Assembly (NCBI RefSeq): GCF_036077095.1
Contig: NZ_CP107960.1
Location: 7,378,001 to 7,442,000, forward strand
From: Streptomyces sp. NBC_00376
GTDB lineage: Bacteria; Actinomycetota; Actinomycetes; Streptomycetales; Streptomycetaceae
Direction of reading: 5' to 3'
Length of the DNA stretch: 64,000 nucleotides
A program made the position numbers and the translations under genes. Position 1 is the first letter of the stretch; every line of letters begins with the position of its first letter. Shown piece after piece: positions 42,845 to 52,610 of this stretch. The notes under the pieces were generated by a model. The model was given only the letters and a program-made list of their open reading frames with translations. It was not told the origin of the DNA and did not search any database.

Positions 42845-43770
42845 GCGACCACCGCGCACAGCATGCCGACGCGTGGAGCGAGCCGACCGCCGCGTACGCG
42901 ACCGAGGTAACCGGCCCCGTCGACCCGGTGGTCCCCGCGGCCACGCCCTCCGTCACCCCGGCCGACGCCGCCGACGCCGCCCGGCTCGTCGCCTTCGGCC
43001 TCCAGCCCAAGCTGCTGCCCGCCCGCGACGCCGAATACGCCGAACTGCTCCGCCGCTACCGGGAGGAGCCCGCCTTCGCCCGGCTCGCCGACGCCGTGGC
43101 GACCGGGCTCGGCCTGGTCGTCCTGGAGGTGTCCACCCGCGCGGGCATGGCCGTGACCGCCGGTGAGGACTCCGTCTTCGCGGTCCGCATGGGCGACTAC
43201 GCCCGCCGCGCCTCCTCCGACTCCGCCGACCGCTTCCTGCACGGGCTGGCGCACCTCGCCGTCGCCGCGATGGCCTTCCCCCGCCCCGAGGACCTCGCCG
43301 ACGACGCGTACATCGGCCGGATCACGGTCAACGGCGTCGACTCCTTCGTACGCCAGGCGTGCCACCGGCTGGAGGAGCGCGCCGAGGAGCACGGCGACAA
43401 CACCGACCCGGCCACCGACGCCCCCGGACTCGAAGCGGCCTGGCGGATCTACGCCCGGCGCAGCTCCACCGGCGCCACGAAGGACGCCCGCCGCCTGGCC
43501 GGCTCCACCACCGGCATCGTCGGCAAGGCCGTCGCCTTCCTCACCGACTCCGGCTTCCTCCAGCGCACCGGCGACGACGCCGGGGGCGCCTTCCGCACCA
43601 CCGCCCGCTACCAGCTCCAGGTCCGCGACATGGCCGGCAGCGCCGCAATGGCCGAACTGCTGGAACTCGGCGTCGTACCGGTCACCGACGGCACGGCGAC
43701 GCTGCTGCCGCCGCCCGACGCCGACGACCTGGAGCTGGCCGCCGACGCCGGTCTGCCCTTCCACGCCTGA
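42841..43770 (+). CDS. SMC-partner protein, KITE/JetB-like candidate, 309 aa
   Basis: GTG at 42841 with AAGGAG about 11 bp upstream. After an Ala/Pro-rich N terminus, the protein shows winged-helix character: LLRRYREEPAFARLADAVATGLGLVVLEV, a second domain around RFLHGLAHLAVAAMAF, and a C-terminal wing region with STTGIVGKAVAFLTDSGFLQRTG and FRTTARYQLQVRDM. Tandem winged helices are the hallmark of KITE subunits (MukE, JetB) that bind kleisin. It is encoded between the kleisin-like and SMC genes, as in known MukBEF and Wadjet operons. No nuclease or ATPase motif is present. Confidence 0.65.
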   Translation: MSDHRAQHADAWSEPTAAYATEVTGPVDPVVPAATPSVTPADAADAARLVAFGLQPKLLPARDAEYAELLRRYREEPAFARLADAVATGLGLVVLEVSTRAGMAVTAGEDSVFAVRMGDYARRASSDSADRFLHGLAHLAVAAMAFPRPEDLADDAYIGRITVNGVDSFVRQACHRLEERAEEHGDNTDPATDAPGLEAAWRIYARRSSTGATKDARRLAGSTTGIVGKAVAFLTDSGFLQRTGDDAGGAFRTTARYQLQVRDMAGSAAMAELLELGVVPVTDGTATLLPPPDADDLELAADAGLPFHA

Positions 43771-43829
43771 CCGGCCCGCCCCACCACCGCCGTCTCCCCC
43801 CGCTGCCTGAACGACGAGAGTCCGCCGCC

Positions 43830-46800
43830 ATGTACGAGCTGTCCCGGGTCCGCCTCTACTCCATCGGGCCTGCCGGTGCGCGCTACGCCGACACCGTGCT
43901 TGACCTGCGCGGAGTGGGCGAGCCCGTGCCCAACCCCGCGCCGGCCCAGGCGGAGTTCTTCGAGGAGGAGCCGGTAGGCCCGCCGCGCCGCCCCGCCCCC
44001 GCCGGGGTGCTCTTCCTGGAGAACGGCGGCGGCAAGTCGGTGCTGCTGAAGCTGATCTTCTCGGTGATGCTGCCCGGCCACCGCAACACGCTCGGCGGCG
44101 CCAGCTCCGGCGTGCTGCGCAAGTTCCTGCTCGCCGACGACTGCGGACACGTCGCCCTGGAGTGGCAGCACACCCTCACCGGCGAGTGCGTGGTCGTCGG
44201 CAAGGTCAGCGAATGGCGCGGCCGGCAGGTCTCCAACGACCCCCGGAAGTTCGCCGAGGCCTGGTACTCCTTCCGGCCCGGACCCGGCCTCAGCCTGGAC
44301 TCCCTGCCGGTCGCCGAGGCCACCTCCGTACGCCGGCCCGCCGAAGGCGTCTCCGGTGCGCAGGGCCGACGGCGCACGATGAAGGGCTTCCGTGACGCCC
44401 TGACCGAGGCGGGCAAGTTCTACCAGCACCTCGACGTGCACTGGGAAGAGATCCACGACCGCTGGAACGAACACCTCGGAGACCTCGGACTCGACCCCGA
44501 ACTCTTCCGCTACCAGCGCGAGATGAACGCCGACGAGGGCGAGGCGGCGGGGCTCTTCGCGGTCAAGAAGGACTCCGACTTCACCGACCTGCTGCTCCGC
44601 GCCGTCACCGACACCCGCGACACCGACGGCCTCGCCGACCTGGTGAGCGGCTTCGGCAACAAGCTGGGCCGCCGCGCCGAACTCACCGCCGAACGCGACT
44701 TCACCGCGGGCTCGGTCGACCTGCTCGGCCGGATCGTGGAGGCCGCCGGCACCCGTTCCCGCGCCCGGGACATCCATGCGGGCGCCGAGCGCCGCACCCG
44801 CACGCTCGCCCGCCGGCTCTCCGCCCGCGCCCGGGAGGAACGCGGCCGGACCGCCGAGCTGGCCCAGCAGGTGACGGGCGCCGCGCACACCGTCACCACG
44901 GCCGAGCAGGCGCGCGGCCGCAGCGCCCTGATCGCCGCCGAACTGGCCTACCGGCACGCCTCCCTGGCCCTGACCGCGGCGGAGAAGAGCGCCGCCGCCC
45001 AGCGCCGCGAGCTGGTCGACGCCCGCACCCTGCACTCCGCCTGGCAGGCCGCCGAGGCCGTGCTCCGCCACCGCGCCGCCGCCGACCGCTCCGCACGGGT
45101 GGCCGTCGCCATCCGCGAGGCCGAGCGGGACGCCGCGCCCGCGCTCGCCGCCCGCGCCAAGGCCGCCGCCGACCTCGTACAGGCGCTGCACACCGCCGCC
45201 GAGGCCGGCGAGACCGTCGCCAACGAGGAGGAGGAGCGCTCCGACGCCCTCCAGAGCGCGGGCGAGACCGCCCACCGGGACGCCACCACCGCCGCCACCG
45301 AGGCCCAGCGCGCCCGCAGCGAGGCCGGACATCTGCGCCAGCGCCTCGCCGAGGTCGAGCAGGAGACCGCACAGGCGGTACGGGCCGGCTGGCTCGACGA
45401 CACCGCGCCGGACGCCGATCCGGCCCGCGCCGCCCTCGCCGCCAGCGACGCCGAGACCTCCGCCGTCGCCGCGTGGGACACTGCCAGGGAGGCCGCCCGC
45501 TCGGCGGCCGACGTGGCCAGGGAGGCCGCGGCCGCCGAGAGCCGCGCCGAACTCGCGGCGGCTCGCGCCGCCGATGCCGCACAGGGCGCGGAACAGTCCT
45601 ACGAGGCCGAGCTCAGGGCCGCCGAGTCGATCGCCGCCGACCACCGCCTCGCCGACCTGCTGGGCCTGCCCGCCGCCCACGGCAGCGGCGTGCCCAGGCC
45701 CCGCCGGGGCGCGGCCGGAACGGCCCCGGACGGCCCGCACGGCACGGACGCCACCGACCGCCGGACCGTCCCGGCGGAAGCGAGCGGCCGAGCGGACGAA
45801 ACGGGCGGGCCCGCCCAGGCGGCCCACGGCCCGCACACCGTCACGGCCGAACAGGCCACCGCCCCCGAACAGCCGCTCACCGCCCAGGAATTCGACCGCA
45901 GCGCCGACGAACTGCGAGAACTGCTCGACCAGTCCATCGCCTCCGCCGAGCGCCGCCTCTTCGAACTGCGCACCGCGGCCGCCGACGACTCCCGCATCCT
46001 CGGCGCGCTCGGCGACGGCGGGCTGCTGCCGCCCGGCCCCGACGTCCTGGCCACCGTGGAGTACCTCGGCGAGCACGGCATCCCTGCGCTGCCCGGCTGG
46101 CGCTACCTCGCCCAGGCCGTCGACCCCGCCGACCACGCGGCCGTACTCGCCGCCCGTCCCGAACTCGTCGACGGCGTGGTCATCACCGACCCCGACTCGC
46201 ACGCCCGCGCCCGCGAGGTCCTCAGCGGCGCCGCGCTGCTGCCGCGCTCCGCGGTCGCCGTCGGCACCGCCGCCGCGCTGCTCGCGCCCGTCCCGGCCGC
46301 CGGCACGGGGGCGGCGGCGAGCACGGAGGGGGTGTTCCTCGTCCCGCCGAACCCGGCGATGCACGACGAGCACGCGGCCGACGAGGAGCGCCAGGCCCTC
46401 AGGAGCCGGACCGCCGCCCGTGACGAGGACATCCGTACCCTCGCGGCCCGCCTCACCGGCGACCGTTCCCTCGCCGCCCGCATCGGCTCCTGGCGGGCCG
46501 ACTGCCCGCCCGGCATGCTCGCCGAACTCGCCGAGGCCGCCGGCGCCGCCCGCACGGCCGTCCGGACCGCCGAGGCCGAGCTGGCAGAGGCCCGTACGGT
46601 GCGCGCCGAGGCGGACGAGGCCGCCGCCGACACCGCCCGCGTCCGTGAGGAGCGTCAGGAGGCCGCCCAGCGGGCCCGCCGCGCCGCCGACGCCCTCGCG
46701 GGCCTCGCGTACCGGCTCCGCGAACGCGCGGGCTGGCAGGTGAAGCTCCGTGAACTCGTCGACGAGGCGGCCGAATCCGAAGCGCGGGCCACCGTCTGCC

Positions 46801-48644
46801 TGGAGCGGGCCCGCGCCGCCGACGAGGACCGCCGGGCCGCCCAGCGCGCCGCCGACGACGCCCGCCGCACCGCCCGCGCCCTGCGTGCCGAACGGGCGGA
46901 GATCGCGGGCGCCCCCGAGCACCTGCCGGAGCCCGCGGACGACGGCCCGCGCCCCGCGCTCCCCGCGCTGCGCGAGGCGTACCGGGCAGCGTCCCAGCTG
47001 TACGAGAAGGTCGGCGTCGGCGCCGATCTGCGCGCCGAACAGGCCCGCGCGGAGAGCGACGAGAGCGCCGCCCTCGCCGAACTGGACCGGCTCACCAACA
47101 AGGTCCGCACCCGCGCCGCCCAACTCCTCGAAGGCACCGACGGCGCGGACGGCCCCTCCCGGCAGGCAGCCGCCGCCCGTGCCGAGTCCCTGGTCCAGCT
47201 CCTGGAGACCAGGGCCTCCACGGCGAGCGAGCAGCTGGGCCGGCTCCGTGGCGAGGCCGAGCGCCTGGCCCCGGCCGACGGCGAGTCCCACCACACCGAA
47301 CTCCCCGACGAGCTGGTCCCCGCCGACGCCGACCAGGCCCAGACCCTCCTGCGCACCGCCACGGCCGAACTGGCCGCCGCCACCGCGACCCTGGACACTG
47401 CCCGCGCCGCCCATGCCGAGCTGCTGCACGCCCACCGCACCTCCGAGGACTCGGCAGGCGGCTTCGACGAGACGGCGGCGCTCCTGCGCGACCTGCTCCG
47501 GGACCACGGCGCGGACGACGACACCGAGGCCCCCGAGCCCTACCCGGGCAGCCTCGAAGAGGCCCGGCAGTCCGCCGCCGAGGCCCGCCGCTCACTGCGC
47601 GGCTGCGCCACCGACCTGTCCGCCGCCGAGAGCGCCGTACGGGAAGCGAGCGACGTCCTCGTACGGCACGCCAACTCCACGCGTTACGAACAGGTACGCA
47701 CCCCCGCCCGTCAGCAGATCCGTGAGCTGCCGGCCGCGGCGCTGCCCGAGCACGCCGAGAAGTGGGCCGCCGCCTTCGCGCCCCGGCTCCGGGTGCTCAC
47801 CGACGAGCTGGCCCAGCTGGAGCGCAACCGCGATTCCATCGTCGACCGGCTCCGCGGCCTCGTGGAGTCCGCGCTCACCACCTTGCGCTCCGCCCAGCGG
47901 CTCTCCCAGCTCCCGGAGGGACTGGGGGAGTGGTCGGGCAAGGAATTCCTCCGCATCCGCTTCGAGGAACCCGACCAGGCGACCCTCACCGAGCGGCTCG
48001 GCGAGGTCGTCGACGAGGCGACCCGCGCCGCGTTGAAGAAGAACTCCGACCTGCGCAGGGACGGCATGTCCCTGCTGCTGCGCGGGGTGCAGGCGGCGCT
48101 GGAGCCCAAGGGCATCGCCGTGGAGATCCTCAAGCCCGACGCGGTGCTGCGCGCCGAGCGCGTCCCGGTCGGACAGATGGGCGACGTCTTCTCCGGCGGT
48201 CAGCTCCTCACCGCCGCCATCGCCCTGTACTGCACGATGGCCGCGCTGCGCAGCAACGACCGGGGCCGTGACCGCCACCAGCACCGGCACGCGGGCACGC
48301 TCTTCCTGGACAACCCCATCGGCCGCGCCAACGCCACCTATCTGCTGGAGCTCCAGCGTGCGGTGTCGGATGCCCTGGGCGTACAACTCCTCTACACGAC
48401 CGGGCTGTTCGACACCACGGCGCTCGCCGAATTCCCCTTGGTCATCCGGCTGCGCAACGACGCGGATCTGCGTGCCGGGCTGAAGTACATCAGCGTGGAG
48501 GAGCACCTGCGCCCCGGATTGCCGCAGCAGGACCCGAACGGGGAGACGGTGCACGGCGAGATCACCGCCACCCGCATGTTCAAGCGCGCCACCACATCGC
48601 CCGACACCGCCCCGGTCCCCGCCCCGGCTTCCTCCGGCGAGTAG
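43830..48644 (+). CDS. SMC-family ATPase, MukB/JetC-like, 1604 aa
   Basis: The ATG at 43830 begins MYELSRVRLYSIGPAGARY. The N-terminal head has Walker A LFLENGGGKSVLLKLIFSVML (about 60-75). The C-terminal head has the ABC signature MGDVFSGGQLLTAA (about 1450) and Walker B TLFLDNPIGRAN (about 1490), followed by LLYTTGLFDTTALAEF. In between lie two long Ala/Arg/Glu coiled coils and a compact hinge at about 717-850 (LGALGDGGLLPPGPDVLATVEYL, GWRYLAQAVDPADHAAVL). This is the SMC/Rad50/MukB layout. The Walker B has Asp-Asn-Pro where most SMC proteins have Asp-Glu-Pro. It would form a DNA-loading or loop-extruding complex with the two preceding products. Length is near MukB (about 1490). Only 59 bp follow the KITE-like stop. 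Confidence 0.85.
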   Translation: MYELSRVRLYSIGPAGARYADTVLDLRGVGEPVPNPAPAQAEFFEEEPVGPPRRPAPAGVLFLENGGGKSVLLKLIFSVMLPGHRNTLGGASSGVLRKFLLADDCGHVALEWQHTLTGECVVVGKVSEWRGRQVSNDPRKFAEAWYSFRPGPGLSLDSLPVAEATSVRRPAEGVSGAQGRRRTMKGFRDALTEAGKFYQHLDVHWEEIHDRWNEHLGDLGLDPELFRYQREMNADEGEAAGLFAVKKDSDFTDLLLRAVTDTRDTDGLADLVSGFGNKLGRRAELTAERDFTAGSVDLLGRIVEAAGTRSRARDIHAGAERRTRTLARRLSARAREERGRTAELAQQVTGAAHTVTTAEQARGRSALIAAELAYRHASLALTAAEKSAAAQRRELVDARTLHSAWQAAEAVLRHRAAADRSARVAVAIREAERDAAPALAARAKAAADLVQALHTAAEAGETVANEEEERSDALQSAGETAHRDATTAATEAQRARSEAGHLRQRLAEVEQETAQAVRAGWLDDTAPDADPARAALAASDAETSAVAAWDTAREAARSAADVAREAAAAESRAELAAARAADAAQGAEQSYEAELRAAESIAADHRLADLLGLPAAHGSGVPRPRRGAAGTAPDGPHGTDATDRRTVPAEASGRADETGGPAQAAHGPHTVTAEQATAPEQPLTAQEFDRSADELRELLDQSIASAERRLFELRTAAADDSRILGALGDGGLLPPGPDVLATVEYLGEHGIPALPGWRYLAQAVDPADHAAVLAARPELVDGVVITDPDSHARAREVLSGAALLPRSAVAVGTAAALLAPVPAAGTGAAASTEGVFLVPPNPAMHDEHAADEERQALRSRTAARDEDIRTLAARLTGDRSLAARIGSWRADCPPGMLAELAEAAGAARTAVRTAEAELAEARTVRAEADEAAADTARVREERQEAAQRARRAADALAGLAYRLRERAGWQVKLRELVDEAAESEARATVCLERARAADEDRRAAQRAADDARRTARALRAERAEIAGAPEHLPEPADDGPRPALPALREAYRAASQLYEKVGVGADLRAEQARAESDESAALAELDRLTNKVRTRAAQLLEGTDGADGPSRQAAAARAESLVQLLETRASTASEQLGRLRGEAERLAPADGESHHTELPDELVPADADQAQTLLRTATAELAAATATLDTARAAHAELLHAHRTSEDSAGGFDETAALLRDLLRDHGADDDTEAPEPYPGSLEEARQSAAEARRSLRGCATDLSAAESAVREASDVLVRHANSTRYEQVRTPARQQIRELPAAALPEHAEKWAAAFAPRLRVLTDELAQLERNRDSIVDRLRGLVESALTTLRSAQRLSQLPEGLGEWSGKEFLRIRFEEPDQATLTERLGEVVDEATRAALKKNSDLRRDGMSLLLRGVQAALEPKGIAVEILKPDAVLRAERVPVGQMGDVFSGGQLLTAAIALYCTMAALRSNDRGRDRHQHRHAGTLFLDNPIGRANATYLLELQRAVSDALGVQLLYTTGLFDTTALAEFPLVIRLRNDADLRAGLKYISVEEHLRPGLPQQDPNGETVHGEITATRMFKRATTSPDTAPVPAPASSGE

Positions 48645-48654
48645 GGGCGGGGAC

Positions 48655-48688
48655 CCCGAGGGAACGCACCGAGGCGTTCCTTCGGGGA
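48655..48688 (+). terminator. Terminator of the SMC operon
   Basis: 14-bp stem (48655-48668 with 48675-48688, one G-U) and a 6-base loop, starting 11 bp after the SMC stop. Confidence 0.8.
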
Positions 48689-48793
48689 CAGGGCCGGACG
48701 GGAAGAGGAGAGGCGGGGCGGTCCGAAAGGCCGAGCACGCCCGCCGCCCGGGCGGGGCGCCCAGCCCCGAGGGCGAGGGCGCCTGCGGCCCAG

Positions 48794-48815
48794 GTGTGCT
48801 CGGGCCCGAGCACAC
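48794..48815 (-). terminator. Terminator after the two-helix membrane protein gene
   Basis: Perfect 22-bp GC palindrome 18 bp past the stop of the following minus-strand gene; mainly useful as its terminator. Confidence 0.5.
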
Positions 48816-48832
48816 CCACGGCCCGGCGGCGC

Positions 48833-49303
48833 TCAGGCCCGGGAGAGGCTTTCCGTGCCCCGGCGGCGTATCCGCGCCTCGTCCCGCTGCGCGGCCCGCG
48901 CCGCCCGCCGCGCTCTGCGACGCTCACGGCGCAGCTGCCGCGCCGAACTGCTCGGCACCGAAACCACGCCGTTGCGCTGGTTCCAGACCTGCCTGGTCAC
49001 CCACACGTCCAGCACCGACCAGGTAGCGACCACGGTGCTGCCCACACTGCTCAGCACCATCGGAAAGGCCAGCCAGGACCCGGCCAGCGTGCACAGCAAC
49101 GCCACCATGGCCTGGATGATCGTCAGCGACATGATGAGAACGGCACGCACGGCGGACCTACGGACCGGATCCGGCATCCGCCGCCGGCCCGCGGGTTCTT
49201 CCACCCACAGCTGCTGGCGCGGGATCTTCGCCCCGCCCGCCGCCGAGTTCGCCGTCGTGGCCGGTGCCGACGACACCGCGCCCCGACGCTGTTCCGTCTT
49301 CAA
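48833..49303 (-). CDS. Two-helix membrane protein of unknown function, 156 aa
   Basis: The start is uncertain: TTG at 49303 has GGGGAG 9 bp upstream; the TTG at 49312 is immediately after that GGGGAG and is less likely. Residues 1-50 are polar. Two membrane helices follow (AVRAVLIMSLTIIQAMVALL and SWLAFPMVLSSVGSTVVATWSVL). The C-terminal 50 residues are extremely basic (RQLRRERRRARRAARAAQRDEARIRRR) and would lie in the cytosol, perhaps on nucleic acid or the membrane surface. No family recognised. It converges on the SMC operon. Confidence 0.7.
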   Translation of the reverse strand: MKTEQRRGAVSSAPATTANSAAGGAKIPRQQLWVEEPAGRRRMPDPVRRSAVRAVLIMSLTIIQAMVALLCTLAGSWLAFPMVLSSVGSTVVATWSVLDVWVTRQVWNQRNGVVSVPSSSARQLRRERRRARRAARAAQRDEARIRRRGTESLSRA

Positions 49304-49781
49304 GGCTCTCAACTCCCCACCACTGTCCGACTTCAGGGTTGCTGCCCGGCATGCGCCGTTTCTACGCGGGCGGATCGGACCGTCCTGCCTCGCGAACCCC
49401 TGCCCCGCACTGTCCGCCCGGTGGAACGCGCATGGCGCCCCCGGACCATGATCCCGCCTGACCGGCCCCGGCTCTCCCCGTGTTACCCCTGCCCCGTACA
49501 GAGAGACGAGTCAACGGCCGTGAAGATTCCCCTGAACCGGCGTGAAGCGAAGGATTCCAGCCAACTGCCCAAACGATCAAAATGAAGCCCTGGCAGGTCT
49601 CTTCTGCCGCTTTCGCGAATTTCATCGCACGGAATACCAGGACAACCCATGGCCAACACCGGACAGCGCGGCTGAAAATCGTCCGGATGTCTCTTCGAGT
49701 TGCTACTCCGTCAGTAGTAGGCTCGCGCCGTTTATTGACGGAACACGACCCCCGCCCCGCGGGGTCGAGCTGGGGGAGTCC
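49304..49781. other. 478-bp gap upstream of the conservon
   Basis: This gap is less GC-rich than its neighbours, particularly 49520-49740. A small inverted repeat CTACT/AGTAG (49703-49717) and a leader hairpin (49746-49752 with 49761-49767) occur just before the cvnA start. No gene and no convincing promoter were recognised. Confidence 0.5.
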
Positions 49782-52610
49782 ATGCGCTTTCGCGGAAAGT
49801 CCATCCGCAGGAAGATCGTGGCGTTGCTGCTGGTGCCGCTCATCTCCCTCACCGCGCTCTGGGGATTCGCCACCTTCCTGACAGGACGGGAGGCCGGTCG
49901 CCTGCTGAGCGCCGGCACCGTGGTGGAGAAGGTCGGTCATCCGCTGGAGGACACCGTCCGGGCCATTCAGAGCGAACGCCGCCAGACCCTCGTCTTCCTC
50001 GCCGACCCCAGGGCCTCCAACGCCCTCCCGCTCCTGCAGCGCCAACGAGCGGCCACCGACCGCGTCCTGAACGGCGTCAAGGACGGCGCCCGGCAGCAGG
50101 ACATCCGCGACGCGCTGAGCTCCGACGACGGCGCCCAGCTGAATTCGATCCTCGGCACGGTCGAAGGGCTCGGCGCGCTGCGTGATTCGGTCGACCGGCG
50201 CACCATCGACCGCTCCAAGGCGATGGAGTTCTACAACCGGCTCATAGACCCCTGCTATCGCTTCCTCACCGGTCTCCGCACGATGGAGAACGTATCGATG
50301 GACAAGCAGGTCCGCGCACTGGTCGGCATCTCACGAGCCCGCGAAATGCTCTCCCGCGAAGACGCACTGGTCGCCTCGTCACTCATCGCCGGACGGCTCA
50401 CCGCCGCCGAACTGCGCCAGATATCCGACCTCGTGGCAAACCGCGAACTGCTCTACGAGATCAACGTCGACGCGCTTCCCGCCGCGGAGCGCCAACGCGT
50501 GGAGCGGTACTGGGCGAGCCCGGACAGCGAACCGCTGCGGACGGCGGAGAAGACCCTCATCGAGGGCGGTCCCACCCAGGACCCGCGCGCCGTCGACGCC
50601 GAGCGCTGGCAGGATGCGGCCCCGCCGGTCCTGGACCGGCTGGCCAACGACTCCACTGAGATGAACAACCGCTTCCAGGACCGCAGCAAGCCCGCCGGCT
50701 ACAGCGTCCTGATCAAGGCCGGTATCGCGGGCGTCCTCGGGTTCCTCGCCCTGATCGCCTCGGTGTTCGTCTCCGTACGCATCGGCCGTGAACTGATCCG
50801 GGACCTCTCCCGGCTCCGCAAGGACGCCCATGAGGTCTCCGGCGTACGGCTGCCGAGCGTGATGCGCCGGCTCGCCGCCGGGGAGCAGGTCGACGTCGAG
50901 ACCGAAGCCCCGCACCTCCAGTACGAGCGGGACGAGATCGGCCAGGTCGGCCAGGCCCTAAACACCCTGCAAAGGGCGGCCGTCGAGGCCGCAGTGAAGC
51001 AGGCGGACATGCGGCGTGGCGTCTCCGAGGTCTTCGTCAACCTCGCCCGCCGCAACCAGGTCCTGCTGCACCGGCAGCTGACGCTCCTGGACGCCATGGA
51101 GCGCCGCACCGAGAACACCGATGAACTCGCGGACCTCTTCCGCCTCGACCACCTGACCACCCGCATGCGACGCCACGCCGAGGGCCTGGTGATCCTCTCC
51201 GGCGCGGCCCCGTCCCGGCAGTGGCGCAAGCCGATCCAGCTGATGGACGTGGTGCGGGCGGCGGTCGCCGAGGTCGAGGACTACGAGCGGATCGAGGTCC
51301 GCCGACTGGCCCGGATCGGGGTGGGCGGCCCCGCCGTCGCCGACCTGACCCACCTGATCGCCGAACTCCTGGAGAACGCGACCGTGTTCTCGCCCCCGCA
51401 CACCGCGGTCCAGGTGCTCGGCGAACGCGTGGCCAACGGCTTCACGCTCGAAATCAACGACCGCGGCCTCGGCATGGCCCCCGACGTCCTCCTGGACGCC
51501 AACCTCAGGCTCGCCGAGACCCCCGAGTTCGAACTGTCCGACACCGACCGGCTCGGCCTGTTCGTGGTCAGCCGTCTCGCGCAGCGCCAGAACGTCCGCG
51601 TCTCGCTGCAGACCTCTCCGTACGGCGGCACGACCGCCGTCGTCTTCATCCCGGCGGCGCTGCTCACCGACGCCCCGGAGACGCACGGCACCGGCTTCCG
51701 CCTCGACCGCCGGGCCGAGCGGGCGATCGGCAGCGGTGGCCGGACCGCCGGTGACGGGTCCGGCGGCGGCCAGGACCGCGGGGGCGGCGCACCGGACCGC
51801 CGCGCCACCGGCAGGCCCTCCGGCCTTGCCCCCGTTCCGACCGGCCTGGTCGACCCGGCCCTCCTGGACGGGCCCATCGAGCTCGAAGGCCCCGTCGGAA
51901 CACTGGGCTTCGAGAGCGACCCCGTGCTCGACCCGCTGCTCGAACCCCTGCTGGGCGGCGCCTCCGACCTCGACGACACCGAGAGCGGGCGCGGCGGCAT
52001 CTTCCGCTCCCGCGACCTCCGGCGCGACGCCGACCGCGAACAGCACCAGCAGACCACGGACCAGGAGCCGGAGCCGCCGGCCGGCGTACGGCCGATGCGC
52101 CCCGGCGGTCCGGCGCCACTGCCCCGCCGCAAGCCGCCGACCCTGGTCGCCGACAACGGCCGCCGGGTCGACGAGGCGGGCCGCGCCCATCCCACGGCCG
52201 CCGAGCGGGACGCCCCGACGGGCCCCGCCGAAGCGGAGGGCCCCGGCGTCGGCTTCACGCCCGTCGAACCCCGGCAGCCCACCGGCTTCCGGAAACCAGC
52301 CGGACCCGCCGCACCCGAGGAGTCCGCGTCGCCCGGAGCCCCGAGAACGCGGGAGACCGTGGGCGGCCTGCCCCGCCGCATCCGGCAGGCCAGCCTCGTC
52401 CCGCAACTGCGCGAGGAAACGGTGGTCCGCGATCCCGAGCCGGCCCGGACGGAACCGGACCAGGACTTCGAACGTGATGCGGAAGAGGTGCGCAGCCGGA
52501 TGGCTTCGCTCCAACGCGGCTGGCAGCGTGGCCGTCGGCAGAACGCCGAGGACGTGACCGGCCCCGGTGAAACAGCACAAGGAACCACTCCGGGAGGGGA
52601 CGGTCGATGA
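49782..52610 (+). CDS. cvnA: Conservon sensor kinase-like protein CvnA, 942 aa
   Basis: Histidine-kinase-like membrane receptor of a streptomycete conservon. The ATG at 49782 (MRFRGKSIRRKIVALLLVPL) has GGGGGAG upstream. An N-terminal membrane helix (about 12-32), an extracytoplasmic nitrate-sensing-type helical domain (33-305, SERRQTLVFLADPRAS), a second membrane helix (about 308-330), a HAMP region, and a dimerisation-like segment (NLARRNQVLLHRQLTLLDAMERR) follow. The ATPase domain has HLIAELLENATVFSPP (N box), INDRGLGMAPD and DRLGLFVVSRLAQ. No canonical phospho-acceptor His context was checked further. Residues 650-942 are a long, disordered, Pro/Gly/Arg-rich tail. Acts with CvnB-D to relay signals like a G-protein-coupled receptor. 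Confidence 0.9.
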   Translation: MRFRGKSIRRKIVALLLVPLISLTALWGFATFLTGREAGRLLSAGTVVEKVGHPLEDTVRAIQSERRQTLVFLADPRASNALPLLQRQRAATDRVLNGVKDGARQQDIRDALSSDDGAQLNSILGTVEGLGALRDSVDRRTIDRSKAMEFYNRLIDPCYRFLTGLRTMENVSMDKQVRALVGISRAREMLSREDALVASSLIAGRLTAAELRQISDLVANRELLYEINVDALPAAERQRVERYWASPDSEPLRTAEKTLIEGGPTQDPRAVDAERWQDAAPPVLDRLANDSTEMNNRFQDRSKPAGYSVLIKAGIAGVLGFLALIASVFVSVRIGRELIRDLSRLRKDAHEVSGVRLPSVMRRLAAGEQVDVETEAPHLQYERDEIGQVGQALNTLQRAAVEAAVKQADMRRGVSEVFVNLARRNQVLLHRQLTLLDAMERRTENTDELADLFRLDHLTTRMRRHAEGLVILSGAAPSRQWRKPIQLMDVVRAAVAEVEDYERIEVRRLARIGVGGPAVADLTHLIAELLENATVFSPPHTAVQVLGERVANGFTLEINDRGLGMAPDVLLDANLRLAETPEFELSDTDRLGLFVVSRLAQRQNVRVSLQTSPYGGTTAVVFIPAALLTDAPETHGTGFRLDRRAERAIGSGGRTAGDGSGGGQDRGGGAPDRRATGRPSGLAPVPTGLVDPALLDGPIELEGPVGTLGFESDPVLDPLLEPLLGGASDLDDTESGRGGIFRSRDLRRDADREQHQQTTDQEPEPPAGVRPMRPGGPAPLPRRKPPTLVADNGRRVDEAGRAHPTAAERDAPTGPAEAEGPGVGFTPVEPRQPTGFRKPAGPAAPEESASPGAPRTRETVGGLPRRIRQASLVPQLREETVVRDPEPARTEPDQDFERDAEEVRSRMASLQRGWQRGRRQNAEDVTGPGETAQGTTPGGDGR

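Noticed and set aside
43608..47507. 1299-aa minus-strand ORF
   Set aside because: Antisense to the SMC ATPase; Gly/Val/Arg-rich and without any motif.
41060..48832. JetD-like nuclease to complete a Wadjet system
   Set aside because: All frames on both strands next to the SMC operon were considered; only shadows, a terminator and an unrelated membrane protein are present.
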